Assembly (NCBI GenBank): GCA_903828255.1
Contig: CAIKLQ010000359.1
Span: forward strand, 1-33,923
Reading direction: 5' to 3'
DNA: 33,923 bases
DNA from: an uncultured Verrucomicrobiota bacterium
GTDB taxonomy: Bacteria > Verrucomicrobiota > Verrucomicrobiia > Limisphaerales > JADLHS01
The notes under the pieces were generated by a model. That model saw nothing but the letters and a program-made list of their open reading frames with translations. It did no database searches and was not told the DNA's origin. Of the stretch, positions 25,920 through 33,923 are shown one piece after another (within the stretch, counting starts at the first letter, position 1; each line of letters opens with the position of its first letter). Both the position numbers and the translations under genes were made by a program.

Positions 25920-27821
25920 ATGACATTCCGTCGTTCCTCGGTTTGCTTATCCGCGCTGCTCGCGCTCCACACGGTGGCCACATTCGCTGCCGCGCCGACC
26001 GTCTCCCGCGTCGAACCGCCGAACTGGTGGCCCGGCCATTCGCTGAACCCAGTGCGGCTGCTCCTCTCCGGAACCAACCTTGCCCACGCCCGCGTCGAAG
26101 CCCCTGCCGGTTTTGCCGCAGTGAAACCGCAGATCAGCGACGACGGCACGCACTTGTTCGTTGACCTACTAATTTCGACGAACGCCGCTCCTGGCCCTGT
26201 CTCGCTTCGCATCGTCACCCCCGATGGCACTGTCACCACGCCATTTTCCCTGCTCGCCCCGCCGCCGCGTGCGGGTCGCTTCGCCGGTTTCTCGCCCGAC
26301 GACGTCATCTACCTGCTCATGCCCGATCGCTTCGCCAACGGCGACCGCGCCAATGACGATCCCCCGGCCTCGCCCGGCTTGCTGGATCGCGCCAAGCCCC
26401 GCCACTATCACGGCGGCGACCTGGCGGGCGTCCGCGAACACCTGCCCTACCTGCGCGACCTCGGCATCACCGCGCTCTGGCTCACGCCTTGGTATGACAA
26501 CGTCAATCACCTTAACCGCCTCGAAAAATACACCGCGGACAACCGCCGTGCCGCCGATGGCGAGCCGTCCACCGATTATCACGGTTACGGCGCCGTGGAT
26601 TTCTACGCCGTCGAAGAACACTTCGGCGATTTGCCCCAACTTCGCACTCTTGTGGATACCGCCCACGCCGCCGGACTCAAGGTGATTCAGGACCAGGTCG
26701 CCAATCACACCGGCCCGTATCATCCTTGGGTCACGAATTCACCCACGCTAGGTTGGTTCAACGGGACGGTGGCGAAGCACCTCGAAAACTCCTGGCAGAC
26801 GTGGACCATCGCCGCCACCAATCCACCCGCTGATAAACTTCGGTCCACCCTCGACGGCTGGTTCATCAACCTCCTTCCCGACCTCAATCAAAACGATCCC
26901 GAAACCGCCGCCTACCTCGTCCAAAATTCCCTCTGGTGGATCGGCATGACCGGCCTCGACGCCGTGCGCCAGGACACGCTGCCTTACGTGCCGCGCACTT
27001 ACTGGTCGCGCTGGACCGCTGCCCTCAAACGCGAATACCCGCACCTCACCATCCTCGGTGAGATGTGGGACGGCAAACCGGAAATGGTTTCCTTTTTCCA
27101 AGGTGGCCGCGCCCGCTTCGACGGCGTAGATTCCGGCATAGACACCTTGTTCGACTTCCCGCTCTTTTACGCGCTCCGTGAGGTGTTCGCCAAAGGTCAG
27201 CCCGCTACGCGCCTGACCCAAGCACTGTCCGCCGATACGAACTACGTGAACCCGCGCGTGCTGGTGACGTTCCTGGGACTGCACGATACGCCGCGTTTCC
27301 TCAGCGAACCGGGCGCGACGATTGACGGTTTGAAACTGGCATTCACGTTCCTGCTCACCGCGCGCGGCACGCCGTTGATTTACTACGGCGATGAAGTTGC
27401 CCTGCGCGGCGGCGGCGATCCTGAAAATCGCCGGGATTTTCCGGGCGGCTGGCCGGAAGATTCGCACAACGCCTTCACGCCCGCCGGGCGCACCGCTGAC
27501 GAGGAAGGGGTTCATGCTTATGTCCGAAAACTCCTAACCCTGCGGCGCGAGTTAGAAGCCCTCCGCCGAGGCGAGATGGTGGAACTGCACGCAAGCGCGA
27601 CCACCTACGCCTTTGCCCGCGTAGCTGGGAAATCCAGCGTGGTCGTTGCCATCAACACTGGTGCGCAACCGCAGCCCCTCCAACTGTCCTTGGCCCGCGC
27701 CGGGCTGGCGTCAGCGAAGCAACTGACCGACCGGCTAGGGGCCTCGAAGCCGCTGGTCGTGGATCGCGGCGCGGTGAACCTCACGCTGCCCGCGCATACG
27801 GCGGTGGTGCTGGTCCCGTAG
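25920..27821 (+). CDS. Secreted SusA-like neopullulanase/cyclomaltodextrinase (GH13)
   Basis: 633 residues; the ATG at 25920 gives a clean signal peptide (FRRSSVCLSALLALHTVATF, then AAAP). Starts at 25902 (ATG) and 25896 (GTG) are possible. The N-terminal domain (VSRVEPPNWWPGHSLNPVRL) matches the Cyc-maltodext_N type found in SusA and cyclomaltodextrinases. The (beta/alpha)8 barrel has YLLMPDRFANGD, HYHGGDLAGV, DQVANHTG (region I), DAVRQDTLPYVP (region II, nucleophile Asp352), LGEMWDG (region III, acid/base Glu381) and LGLHDTPR (region IV, Asp456). GWFINLLPDLNQNDPE, then YLVQNSLWWI is especially SusA-like. It hydrolyses alpha-1,4 (and some alpha-1,6) glucosidic bonds in maltooligosaccharides, cyclodextrins or pullulan in the periplasm. 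The final ~90 residues form the usual C-terminal beta domain. Confidence 0.9.
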   Translation: MTFRRSSVCLSALLALHTVATFAAAPTVSRVEPPNWWPGHSLNPVRLLLSGTNLAHARVEAPAGFAAVKPQISDDGTHLFVDLLISTNAAPGPVSLRIVTPDGTVTTPFSLLAPPPRAGRFAGFSPDDVIYLLMPDRFANGDRANDDPPASPGLLDRAKPRHYHGGDLAGVREHLPYLRDLGITALWLTPWYDNVNHLNRLEKYTADNRRAADGEPSTDYHGYGAVDFYAVEEHFGDLPQLRTLVDTAHAAGLKVIQDQVANHTGPYHPWVTNSPTLGWFNGTVAKHLENSWQTWTIAATNPPADKLRSTLDGWFINLLPDLNQNDPETAAYLVQNSLWWIGMTGLDAVRQDTLPYVPRTYWSRWTAALKREYPHLTILGEMWDGKPEMVSFFQGGRARFDGVDSGIDTLFDFPLFYALREVFAKGQPATRLTQALSADTNYVNPRVLVTFLGLHDTPRFLSEPGATIDGLKLAFTFLLTARGTPLIYYGDEVALRGGGDPENRRDFPGGWPEDSHNAFTPAGRTADEEGVHAYVRKLLTLRRELEALRRGEMVELHASATTYAFARVAGKSSVVVAINTGAQPQPLQLSLARAGLASAKQLTDRLGASKPLVVDRGAVNLTLPAHTAVVLVP

Positions 27822-27890
27822 CGCTTGGTGCCATCTGATCCGTCCGCCGTGTCGGCCCAATCGGACAACTCGCCAGCGGCAAACCCGGCG

Positions 27891-29984
27891 TTATTGCGGG
27901 GAACCTTCCCGCACCCACCGCCGGAACTCATCCCGCTGCAGCCCGATCTGGGCAAAGGGTATCTTCCCAAAACCAGCCATCTTCCCAAAAACCGCCGCGT
28001 CATCCCGCAGCCGAAAGTCCAGCTTGGCAGCGTCCACAAAGCCCGGATCAGCGTCCGTCACAAAGCTCTCGGTCACGTCCCAGTTGCCGGTTTGCACGGC
28101 GCGGCAATTCACGATCAGGTTGGCAGTCGCGCGATTGCGCCGCGGTTCGCCGGCAAATTCCATGAAGCCTTTCAGTTCCGGATACTGGTCGGCGTAAGGT
28201 GGCTTGGTGATATCCACGTCCTTCAGCAACTTCTCCTGCCAGAGCGCGCCCGTCAGCCATTCCTTCCACAAGTTGTCCTTCCACGGCGCGCTGCCGAGCG
28301 CCAGCGGACACTCAATGAAGATGCAGTTGCGCACGAGATTATCGTGGCCGCCGTGCGAGAAGACGGCGCCAAAGCTCCCGCCAGCAGCCCGATAGAAAAC
28401 ATTGCCGAACACCGTTTGCCCGCCCGCGCCATCGTCAAAATACACCGCGCAACTGCCGTGGCTGCGCGTGCTGCCGATGTGATGCCAGAAGTTGTAACGC
28501 AGCACCGAGCCGCGCTCGGACGGATTGCGGCCCATGTAAAACGAGCCGCAATCATCAGTCTCCATACCGGTGTGATGGATTTCGTTGAACTCAATGAGGT
28601 GGTCGTTGCCCGCAAGCCCGATGGCTTGGTGCGGGCCACCGTGGAGCAAATTGTGCGCGAGCCGGACGCCGACGCCATCGAGGTGAACGTGGTAGGCGTG
28701 CGTGCGCTGGCGGCGCGAGACGTGATGGATGTGATTGTTCACCGCCTCATGCCCGCTCGGCGTGAGGGTCTGGCGATCGCCGCCACCGATCTTGAGGCCC
28801 GCCGTGCCGGTGTCGAAAATATCGCAGGCGACGACGCGGTGTTGCGTGCCGCCCTCTACCACGACGCCGTCCATGCCCGTGTTGCGAATGCGACAGGCGA
28901 GGATGCTATTGTTTCGCCCGCCCTTGATTTCAATTCCGTTCCCCGCGCCTGCCTCGACCGTGAAACCACGCAACGTGACATACGATGCGTTGCGCAGCGC
29001 GATGACCGGTTGGGTCAACGTGGACAACACCACCCGTGCGCCACGCAGAGGTGCGGGCGGCCAGAAAAACAACTCGCCCGAATTGCGGTCAATGAAGTAT
29101 TCGCCGGGTTGGTCCAGTTCTTCGAGCAGGTTCACCGCGAAGAACCGGCGCGGCCCGCGATTGCCACTGCCCAGCCCGTAATGATGCGGCTTCGCGAGCG
29201 TGATCCGATGCTCGTTGGTGTCAATGTTCTGCACCCGGATCGTTTCGCTGCTCCAGTCGAAGCACCAATAACCCTGCAACCAGACCGCCGGTGCGCGGAG
29301 CCACCGGGCCGGGCGATCCCCATCGTAGGCGAACGTGCCCAGCTTGTCCGAAGCATGGTTGCGCCACGGCGCGGGCCCGCTTTCGATCACCTTGCTGAAC
29401 TCTGCCCACTCTACATTCGGCCAGCGCGCCAGCGTCATGCGCTGATCGTTGAAGAACAACTCAGGCCCGGAAGCTGCGCCGCTGAATTGATCCGGAAACG
29501 TGCCGTAGTTGGTTATTCCCAGCGCCCGCAACTCCGCGCGCCAGACCCGCGGACGGGCCGCCGCATCGAGTCTTTGGAGGGTAGCCGGCGCGCTGATCGG
29601 CTGGAACATTTTCGCCGGCAAGGTGCGTCCGCCCACCAACCGCACTTCCTCTCCCTCACCCCCCCGATAGACCACCGGCCGGTTGGTTTGCCCGCCATCG
29701 TCCGCGCCGAGTTCAAACGTGTCCGCCAACGCATAATCCCCGCCGTGCATCCAGACGGTCACGCCCTCCGGTGGTAGCCCGCCACTTTTCTTGAGCGCAC
29801 GAACCGCCGTCCGCGCCCGCTCCAAAGACGCGAACGGCGAGGATCGGCTTCCGCGATTGGAGTCTTTGCCGTTGGCGGCGACATGGAATTCCATCGCATG
29901 GGAAGCAACAATAGCTCCGAGCAGGAGAGCGACTTGGAGTGAGGTTCTTTTCAATCCGGTGGTGCGAAAAATTTGCGCTTGCAT
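27891..29984 (-). CDS. Secreted right-handed parallel beta-helix protein (GH141/polysaccharide lyase-like)
   Basis: 697 residues; the ATG at 29984 follows a TTG and gives a signal peptide (TSLQVALLLGAIVASHAMEF). The mature start FHVAANGKDSNRGSRSSPFA, SLERARTAVRAL is the typical opening of secreted beta-helix proteins, including GH141 enzymes and some lyases. From about residue 330 comes the beta-helix with repeated N-x-I/ILxxN turns (NNSILACRIRNTGMDGVVVE; NHIHHVS; FNEIHHTGMETDDCGSFYMG). A further helical/loop region is inserted near 550 (DNLWKEWLTGALWQEK). No clear catalytic residues can be assigned. A carbohydrate substrate is inferred from family and the neighbouring GH13 gene, with which it is convergent (69-nt gap). 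A DUF1565-type protein is an alternative name. Confidence 0.75.
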   Translation of the reverse strand: MQAQIFRTTGLKRTSLQVALLLGAIVASHAMEFHVAANGKDSNRGSRSSPFASLERARTAVRALKKSGGLPPEGVTVWMHGGDYALADTFELGADDGGQTNRPVVYRGGEGEEVRLVGGRTLPAKMFQPISAPATLQRLDAAARPRVWRAELRALGITNYGTFPDQFSGAASGPELFFNDQRMTLARWPNVEWAEFSKVIESGPAPWRNHASDKLGTFAYDGDRPARWLRAPAVWLQGYWCFDWSSETIRVQNIDTNEHRITLAKPHHYGLGSGNRGPRRFFAVNLLEELDQPGEYFIDRNSGELFFWPPAPLRGARVVLSTLTQPVIALRNASYVTLRGFTVEAGAGNGIEIKGGRNNSILACRIRNTGMDGVVVEGGTQHRVVACDIFDTGTAGLKIGGGDRQTLTPSGHEAVNNHIHHVSRRQRTHAYHVHLDGVGVRLAHNLLHGGPHQAIGLAGNDHLIEFNEIHHTGMETDDCGSFYMGRNPSERGSVLRYNFWHHIGSTRSHGSCAVYFDDGAGGQTVFGNVFYRAAGGSFGAVFSHGGHDNLVRNCIFIECPLALGSAPWKDNLWKEWLTGALWQEKLLKDVDITKPPYADQYPELKGFMEFAGEPRRNRATANLIVNCRAVQTGNWDVTESFVTDADPGFVDAAKLDFRLRDDAAVFGKMAGFGKIPFAQIGLQRDEFRRWVREGSPQ

Positions 29985-30266
29985 CAAACAGAGACATATC
30001 CGGTTCGCAAGCCAGTCTCAAGCGCTTCGTCGCCTATGACCTAGTTGCACTTTTTGCGCTCGAACTTTTCCCTTTGCGGCGTTCGCCCCCGGGAGTTACT
30101 CTCCGGGCAACGAAGCCATGAGCGCAAGTAAGCAAATTCGGTGGCGCGGCCCAACGCTGAAAATGGCCGGCCGGTCGCCACTCACCAAATGTTCATGCTG
30201 AACCACGCCGTGGCCGAGTATCGCAACCAACAAAACAATCAAAACCAACCAACCGAGGAAATCATT

Positions 30267-30890
30267 ATGACCACAAAAACGATTATTACGACGGGCACCT
30301 TGCTGTTAAGCCTCTGTGTCGCTGAAGCACAACCGGCGGCGGATACCTTCGCGCCCCGTAGCGATGGCTTCATCCGCGACTGGCTCGTGTTCGCGCCCAT
30401 CATGTTGCCCTCCGATACCGACGGCGCGCAGGCCATTGATAAGAATCAACTCCCGGACGAAGCGGCCCTCAAGCCCAAAGCCGGCGACAAAGCGACCGTG
30501 GGCGCCAAGGAATTGACCTGGAAGAAAGTCAAAGGGTCGGATTACTACCTGGACTTCAACGAAATCGCGAAGGAGCAGACGGACAAGGCGACCGCCTACG
30601 CCGTGTGCTATGTGCGTTGCGACACGGAACGAACCAATCTCAGCCTCAAGATGGGCAGCAACGACCAGGGAAAAGTCTATCTCAACGGCAAGGCGCTCCT
30701 GAAAACCTCCGAACCGCGCTCGCTGGACCAGGATTCGGACGTCGCCCGCAAAGTCACACTGAACCAGGGTGTGAATGTGGTGGTTTTCAAAGTCGTCAAC
30801 GACGGCGGCCAGGATTGGCAGGGCTGTTTGCGTTTCACCGAAGCGAACGGCAAGGCCGTCACGGACCTCGCCATTCGGCTGGAACCTTAA
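30267..30890 (+). CDS. Small secreted beta-sandwich protein (galactose-binding-like fold)
   Basis: 207 residues; the ATG at 30267 has the best ribosome-binding site in the window (GAGGAA, 6-nt spacing), which rules out the longer frame from 30141. Signal peptide TTKTIITTGTLLLSLCVAEA. The mature part (GFIRDWLVFAPIMLPSD; ATAYAVCYVRCDTERTNLSL; MGSNDQGKVYLNGKALLK; NVVVFKVVNDGGQDW) is the pattern of a small carbohydrate-binding or galactose-binding-like domain, as in GH2/PA14-associated sandwiches. These often occur as N-terminal domains of larger esterases; here the domain stands alone. Ligand unknown. Start of the next gene (ECF sigma factor) is 274 nt downstream. The 281 nt to the divergent beta-helix gene presumably holds both promoters; none was recognised. 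Confidence 0.75.
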   Translation: MTTKTIITTGTLLLSLCVAEAQPAADTFAPRSDGFIRDWLVFAPIMLPSDTDGAQAIDKNQLPDEAALKPKAGDKATVGAKELTWKKVKGSDYYLDFNEIAKEQTDKATAYAVCYVRCDTERTNLSLKMGSNDQGKVYLNGKALLKTSEPRSLDQDSDVARKVTLNQGVNVVVFKVVNDGGQDWQGCLRFTEANGKAVTDLAIRLEP

Positions 30891-31072
30891 CGACCTTCGG
30901 GACATTGCCCGGACCATTTGCCTTTGCGGAACTACCGCGCGGGGCGAGCGGCACCGCGGGAAGAGAGTTCGTGGCGTTTCAATTCGCCAACGGACAGAAT
31001 GTGCCAGCGGATAGGGAATGAAAGACGACCCATCCGCTGGCTCTTTTCATCCGTTGGCGACATCGGGGAATC

Positions 31073-31099
31073 AAGTCCATCACCCCAAGTCCATCACCC
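31073..31099. repeat. 13-bp direct repeat upstream of the sigma factor gene
   Basis: AAGTCCATCACCC occurs at 31073-31085 and 31087-31099, one base apart, 66 nt before the sigma factor start. It may be an operator or a slippage product. Confidence 0.5.
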
Positions 31100-31164
31100 G
31101 AAGTCGGAATTCCGCTTCAAATACTTTGGCGGATTTCGCCGGCGGCGGTTGTTTAATAGGTGAG

Positions 31165-32835
31165 ATGCCGGAAACAACCGACGCCCAACTGCTGCGCGAC
31201 TACGCGGAACACCGCAACGAAGCCGCCTTCCGCGAACTCGTCCACCGCCATACGGACGTGGTTTATGCCTCGGCCTTGCGCCAGGTCAGTTCGCCCGATC
31301 TGGCGCACGACATCGCCCAAAGCGTTTTCACCGACCTCGCCCGCAAGGCCCAACCCCTCGCCGGCACGCTGACCGGGGACGCTTCCCTACTGGGCTGGCT
31401 TTACCGCAGCACGCGCTTCCTCGCGCTCAATCAGTTGCGCGACGACCGGCGCCGGCAGGCCCGCGAAAGGCAAGCTATGGAAAACTTCGACCCCGCTTCC
31501 GAAACCGCGCCCGAATGGGAGCGCGTGCAACCCGTCCTCGACGAAGCGATGGCGGATTTGAGCGACGAAGACCGTGAGGCGTTGCTGCTGCGCTTTTTCA
31601 AGAACCGCGATTTCCGCGCGATTGGCGCGGCCCTCGGCGTCAGTGACGATGCCGCGCAGAAACGGGTGAGCCGCGCGCTGGAACGGCTGCGCACCCAGCT
31701 CACGAGCCGGGGCGTGACCACCACCGCCGTCGCGCTTTCCACCGTAATGTCAACCAACGCCGTTCCCCTCGCGCCCGCCGGTTTGGCCGCCACGCTTTCG
31801 ACCGCCGCCCTCGCGGGAACAACCCTCGCCACCGCCACGACCGCCACCGTCATCAAAACTGTCGCCATGACCACATTGCAAAAGACACTCATCACCGCCG
31901 CCCTTGTCGCCGCGGTGGGTGCCGGAATCTACCAAGCTCGCCAAGCCTCCCGGCTGCGTGAGGAAAACCAAGCGCTTCAGCAACAGCAAACGCAGTTCGC
32001 CGCAGAACTCCAGCAGTTGCAGCGGCAGCGTGATGAGGCCACCAATCGCCTGGCGGGACTGGTGGAAGAGAATGCCGGGTTCCGCTCGGATTCAAAACAA
32101 ACCGAGGTTTTGAAACTGAGAGGTCAGGTTGGGTCTTTGCGCCAGGAGTTGTCCTCCGCGGCCAAAACCAATTCGCTGGCCGACACGCTCGCCAATCTCG
32201 TTAGCGACCCGGCCCAGAAAGAACTGGCGCGGGTCCAAATCCAGCAGGCCCTCAAAGTTCGCTATGCCGCTTTCATTCAATCGCAGCAGCTTTCCCCGGC
32301 CGCCGCCGACAAGCTCGTCGAGTTGATCACGCAGAATGAAGTGGCCAAGAAAGAGCGGTTGGCCGCGCTGGTTCGGGGTGAAGTGGACGTGCCAACGGCC
32401 TTGCAGGATCGCGAAAACGCAAAGAAACAACTGGACACTCAATTGCAAGCGTTGCTCGGAGAAGCCGGTGCCTCCCAGTTGGCCAAAGACGAGTTGGGCT
32501 TGGGGGCGTTCTTGCTGATGACGGGGATCAACACCCAGCTCGGCAGCCTCGCGCTGAACGAAGAACAAAGCCGTCAGTTTCTGGGGCTGGTAGCCGGCGC
32601 ACCGGAAGCCATCGTTCGGGAGGATGAGCTGGACATGTTTAGAACGAAGGAAGAATTGGATGCCATTTATCAGACGCGATTTGATCGGTCCCAACAGATG
32701 ATGCAACAAACCGCGACCTTCCTGACTGCGGAGCAAGCTGCCGCCATGGGGGTGTTGAATAGCAATTACTGGAGTGGCATCCGCACGCAATGGACCTTGG
32801 GGCAGCAGTTCATCCAACGCACCTTCAGGCGGTAG
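31165..32835 (+). CDS. ECF sigma factor with membrane-spanning and coiled-coil C-terminal extension
   Basis: 556 residues. Residues 8-180 are a complete extracytoplasmic-function sigma factor: sigma-2 (YAEHRNEAAFRELVHRHTDV, SSPDLAHDIAQSVFTDLARK) and sigma-4 (LSDEDREALLLRFFKNRDFR, VSDDAAQKRVSRALERLR). An Ala/Thr-rich linker (185-235) follows, then a membrane helix (TLITAALVAAVGAGIYQ, 241-257), a Gln-rich coiled coil (about 258-305) and a helical outer domain to the end. The N-in, C-out layout would place the sigma domains in the cytoplasm and the tail in the periplasm. Fused extensions like this occur in PVC-group sigma factors and can replace a separate anti-sigma. The ATG at 31165 is chosen because AGGTGAG precedes it and upstream sequence is not sigma-like. 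The direct repeat at 31073 may be regulatory. Confidence 0.9.
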   Translation: MPETTDAQLLRDYAEHRNEAAFRELVHRHTDVVYASALRQVSSPDLAHDIAQSVFTDLARKAQPLAGTLTGDASLLGWLYRSTRFLALNQLRDDRRRQARERQAMENFDPASETAPEWERVQPVLDEAMADLSDEDREALLLRFFKNRDFRAIGAALGVSDDAAQKRVSRALERLRTQLTSRGVTTTAVALSTVMSTNAVPLAPAGLAATLSTAALAGTTLATATTATVIKTVAMTTLQKTLITAALVAAVGAGIYQARQASRLREENQALQQQQTQFAAELQQLQRQRDEATNRLAGLVEENAGFRSDSKQTEVLKLRGQVGSLRQELSSAAKTNSLADTLANLVSDPAQKELARVQIQQALKVRYAAFIQSQQLSPAAADKLVELITQNEVAKKERLAALVRGEVDVPTALQDRENAKKQLDTQLQALLGEAGASQLAKDELGLGAFLLMTGINTQLGSLALNEEQSRQFLGLVAGAPEAIVREDELDMFRTKEELDAIYQTRFDRSQQMMQQTATFLTAEQAAAMGVLNSNYWSGIRTQWTLGQQFIQRTFRR

Positions 32836-32930
32836 AAAGTATCAACCAGTCACCGCCCCCGACGCGCAGCCGGTGCGGAAATACGCGCCGTCGCGCTAAT
32901 CTTCGCCACCGCTGCGCTCCGACCAGAGCG

Positions 32931-33923
32931 TTATCCGCGATAGACCGCCAGAATGTTTTGCGGCGGCACATCGGGTTGGAACAAGTGGGCCGGGCCGAGG
33001 ATGTAACCGCCACCGGCCCCGAGCGATTCGCCGTAGCGGCGGGCTTCGGCGGTCACTTCTTCGGGCGTGCCGTGCGGCAGCAGGTGCTGCACATCAATCC
33101 CGCCGTGGAAGCTGAGTTGCCGCCCGTAGGCCACTTTCAACTTCTCCGGTTGCATGTCGGGGCCGACGGGTTGGATCGGATCGAGCACGTCCACGCCCAG
33201 TTCAATCAGGCGCGGGATGAAGGCGTTGATCGCGCCACAACTGTGAAACAACACCCGTCCCCGCAGGGCATGGATGCGGTCAATCATCTCCTTCAGATAG
33301 GGCGCGACAAATTGCTCGAACATCGATTTGGAAATGAGCGGCCCGCGCTGGCTGCCGAGGTCGCTGATGAGCAGGTAAAGATCAATCCGACCGTCCGTGA
33401 TTTCCGCGGCACGGGTGTAATCTTCCAGGTAGAAATCGGTGAACTTGCGCCCCAGGAAATGCACCCAGTCGGGCCGCTCCGCCATGTCCACGAACATGCC
33501 TTCCCAGCCGCGCACCAACGCAGGCCGTTGCCAGACATCGGCAAAGCCATAGAGCAGCGCCCGCTGTTCGTGACGGCGACATTGTTCCCGCAGGCGAGAG
33601 CGGTCCAGGCAGTCCGGTGTGGGCCAGTCGAAGGTTTCCAAATCCGCGAAGGATTTTGCGTCGGCCAGCGCGCCGGGGACGTCCTCGCGCATCGGTCCCC
33701 ACGGCGTAGTTTGATAGACGAAGCGTTCGCCCCAGAAGTTTTGGAAGATGCCGTCGCCGAGCGGGCGCTCCGGTTTCGGAGGTGCTTCGAGGTGTGCGAT
33801 GTCAATGCCCAGGTTGTCCAGCAAACGATCCTGATCCGTGTGCCCGAGATGTTGGAACAAGCGGTTCAGCGCCGGCGGCTCGGCCCAGAAATCGCGCGGC
33901 GTCTGGTCGGGTTGCTGATGGGA
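32931..33923 (-). CDS. Uroporphyrinogen decarboxylase/corrinoid methyltransferase-like protein (5' end outside window)
   Basis: The frame is open from the window edge (33923) to the TAA at 32931, giving 330 codons; the first residues visible are HQQPDQTPRDFWAEPPALNR. A TTG at 33860 inside the gene is not the start. The C-terminal half is URO-D-like: YLLISDLGSQRGPLISKSMF, VLFHSCGAINAFIPRLIELG, VDVLDPIQPVGPDMQ and LGAGGGYILGPAHLFQPDVP. The HSCG motif is the zinc-binding H-x-C of methylcobalamin:CoM methyltransferase (MtaA/MtbA) relatives. The usual third ligand, a Cys near the C-terminus, appears to be absent (GPAH instead). True HemE lacks this HxC motif, so a methyl-transfer or demethylation role is more likely. 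The 95 nt between it and the convergent sigma factor gene hold nothing clear. Confidence 0.85.
   Translation of the reverse strand, partial: SHQQPDQTPRDFWAEPPALNRLFQHLGHTDQDRLLDNLGIDIAHLEAPPKPERPLGDGIFQNFWGERFVYQTTPWGPMREDVPGALADAKSFADLETFDWPTPDCLDRSRLREQCRRHEQRALLYGFADVWQRPALVRGWEGMFVDMAERPDWVHFLGRKFTDFYLEDYTRAAEITDGRIDLYLLISDLGSQRGPLISKSMFEQFVAPYLKEMIDRIHALRGRVLFHSCGAINAFIPRLIELGVDVLDPIQPVGPDMQPEKLKVAYGRQLSFHGGIDVQHLLPHGTPEEVTAEARRYGESLGAGGGYILGPAHLFQPDVPPQNILAVYRG

Noticed and set aside
27825-29777. 650-codon plus-strand ORF opposite the beta-helix gene
   Set aside because: Despite its length, the minus strand shows a signal peptide and beta-helix repeats; the plus translation is Arg/Ala-rich without any recognisable motif.

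Overview
The window reads as a GC-rich (roughly 60 %) chromosomal fragment from a Verrucomicrobiota bacterium, most likely of the Limisphaerales/Pedosphaera type (subdivision 3). This is inferred from protein style, not from a marker gene. The signs are an exported protease with repeated Ig-like modules of the 'YQWYFNxTNLL' kind and a C-terminal 'YTVQYKDD...FYRV' module, a pseudopilin-like protein with the H-X9-DG ending, a broken PEP-CTERM protein, and an ECF sigma factor with a long membrane-anchored C-terminal extension. Shine-Dalgarno sites are weak or absent for most genes.

Layout. 1-3138 (-): 3'-truncated exported protein with FG-GAP/quinoprotein-like repeats and a GH123/DUF4091-like domain. 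3313-4521 (-): universal stress protein and Hsp20, with a sigma-54-like site upstream of hsp20. 4804-7179 (-): a 791-residue protein of unknown family. 7233-7900 (+): frameshifted ISAs1-type transposase remnant. 7978-10247 (+): compact psd-pssA-LysE operon (phosphatidylethanolamine synthesis plus a LysE-type exporter). 10260-11059: a hexamer-repeat hairpin and a broken PEP-CTERM gene. 11345-12359 (-): MazF toxin, AF2212-like antitoxin and a truncated PIN-toxin relic. 12468-14615 (+): prolyl oligopeptidase. 15013-19929 (+): giant subtilisin-like protease. 20031-20313: a long perfect inverted repeat abutting a transposase relic. 20334-22634 (+): SGNH hydrolase with TPRs. 23136-27821 (+): alpha-glucan locus with a four-module starch-binding-like secreted protein, an H-X9-DG pseudopilin and a SusA-like GH13 neopullulanase. 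27891-29984 (-): secreted beta-helix protein. 30267-30890 (+): small secreted beta-sandwich protein. 31165-32835 (+): ECF sigma factor with C-terminal extension. 32931-33923 (-): URO-D/corrinoid methyltransferase-like protein, running off the window.

Taken together, the window is dominated by secreted polymer degradation (proteins, alpha-glucans, probably other polysaccharides), as expected of a free-living heterotrophic verrucomicrobium. Housekeeping lipid synthesis and stress genes are interspersed. Between 7.2 and 12.4 kb and near 20 kb lie patches of decay: IS relics, a truncated toxin and a frameshifted gene. No rRNA, tRNA or CRISPR array was seen. The most unusual items are the S8-like protease with Glu where the catalytic His should be and a module nested inside one of its repeats, the sigma factor with a transmembrane and coiled-coil tail, the hybrid toxin-antitoxin locus, and the 26-bp perfect inverted repeat at 20.0 kb.
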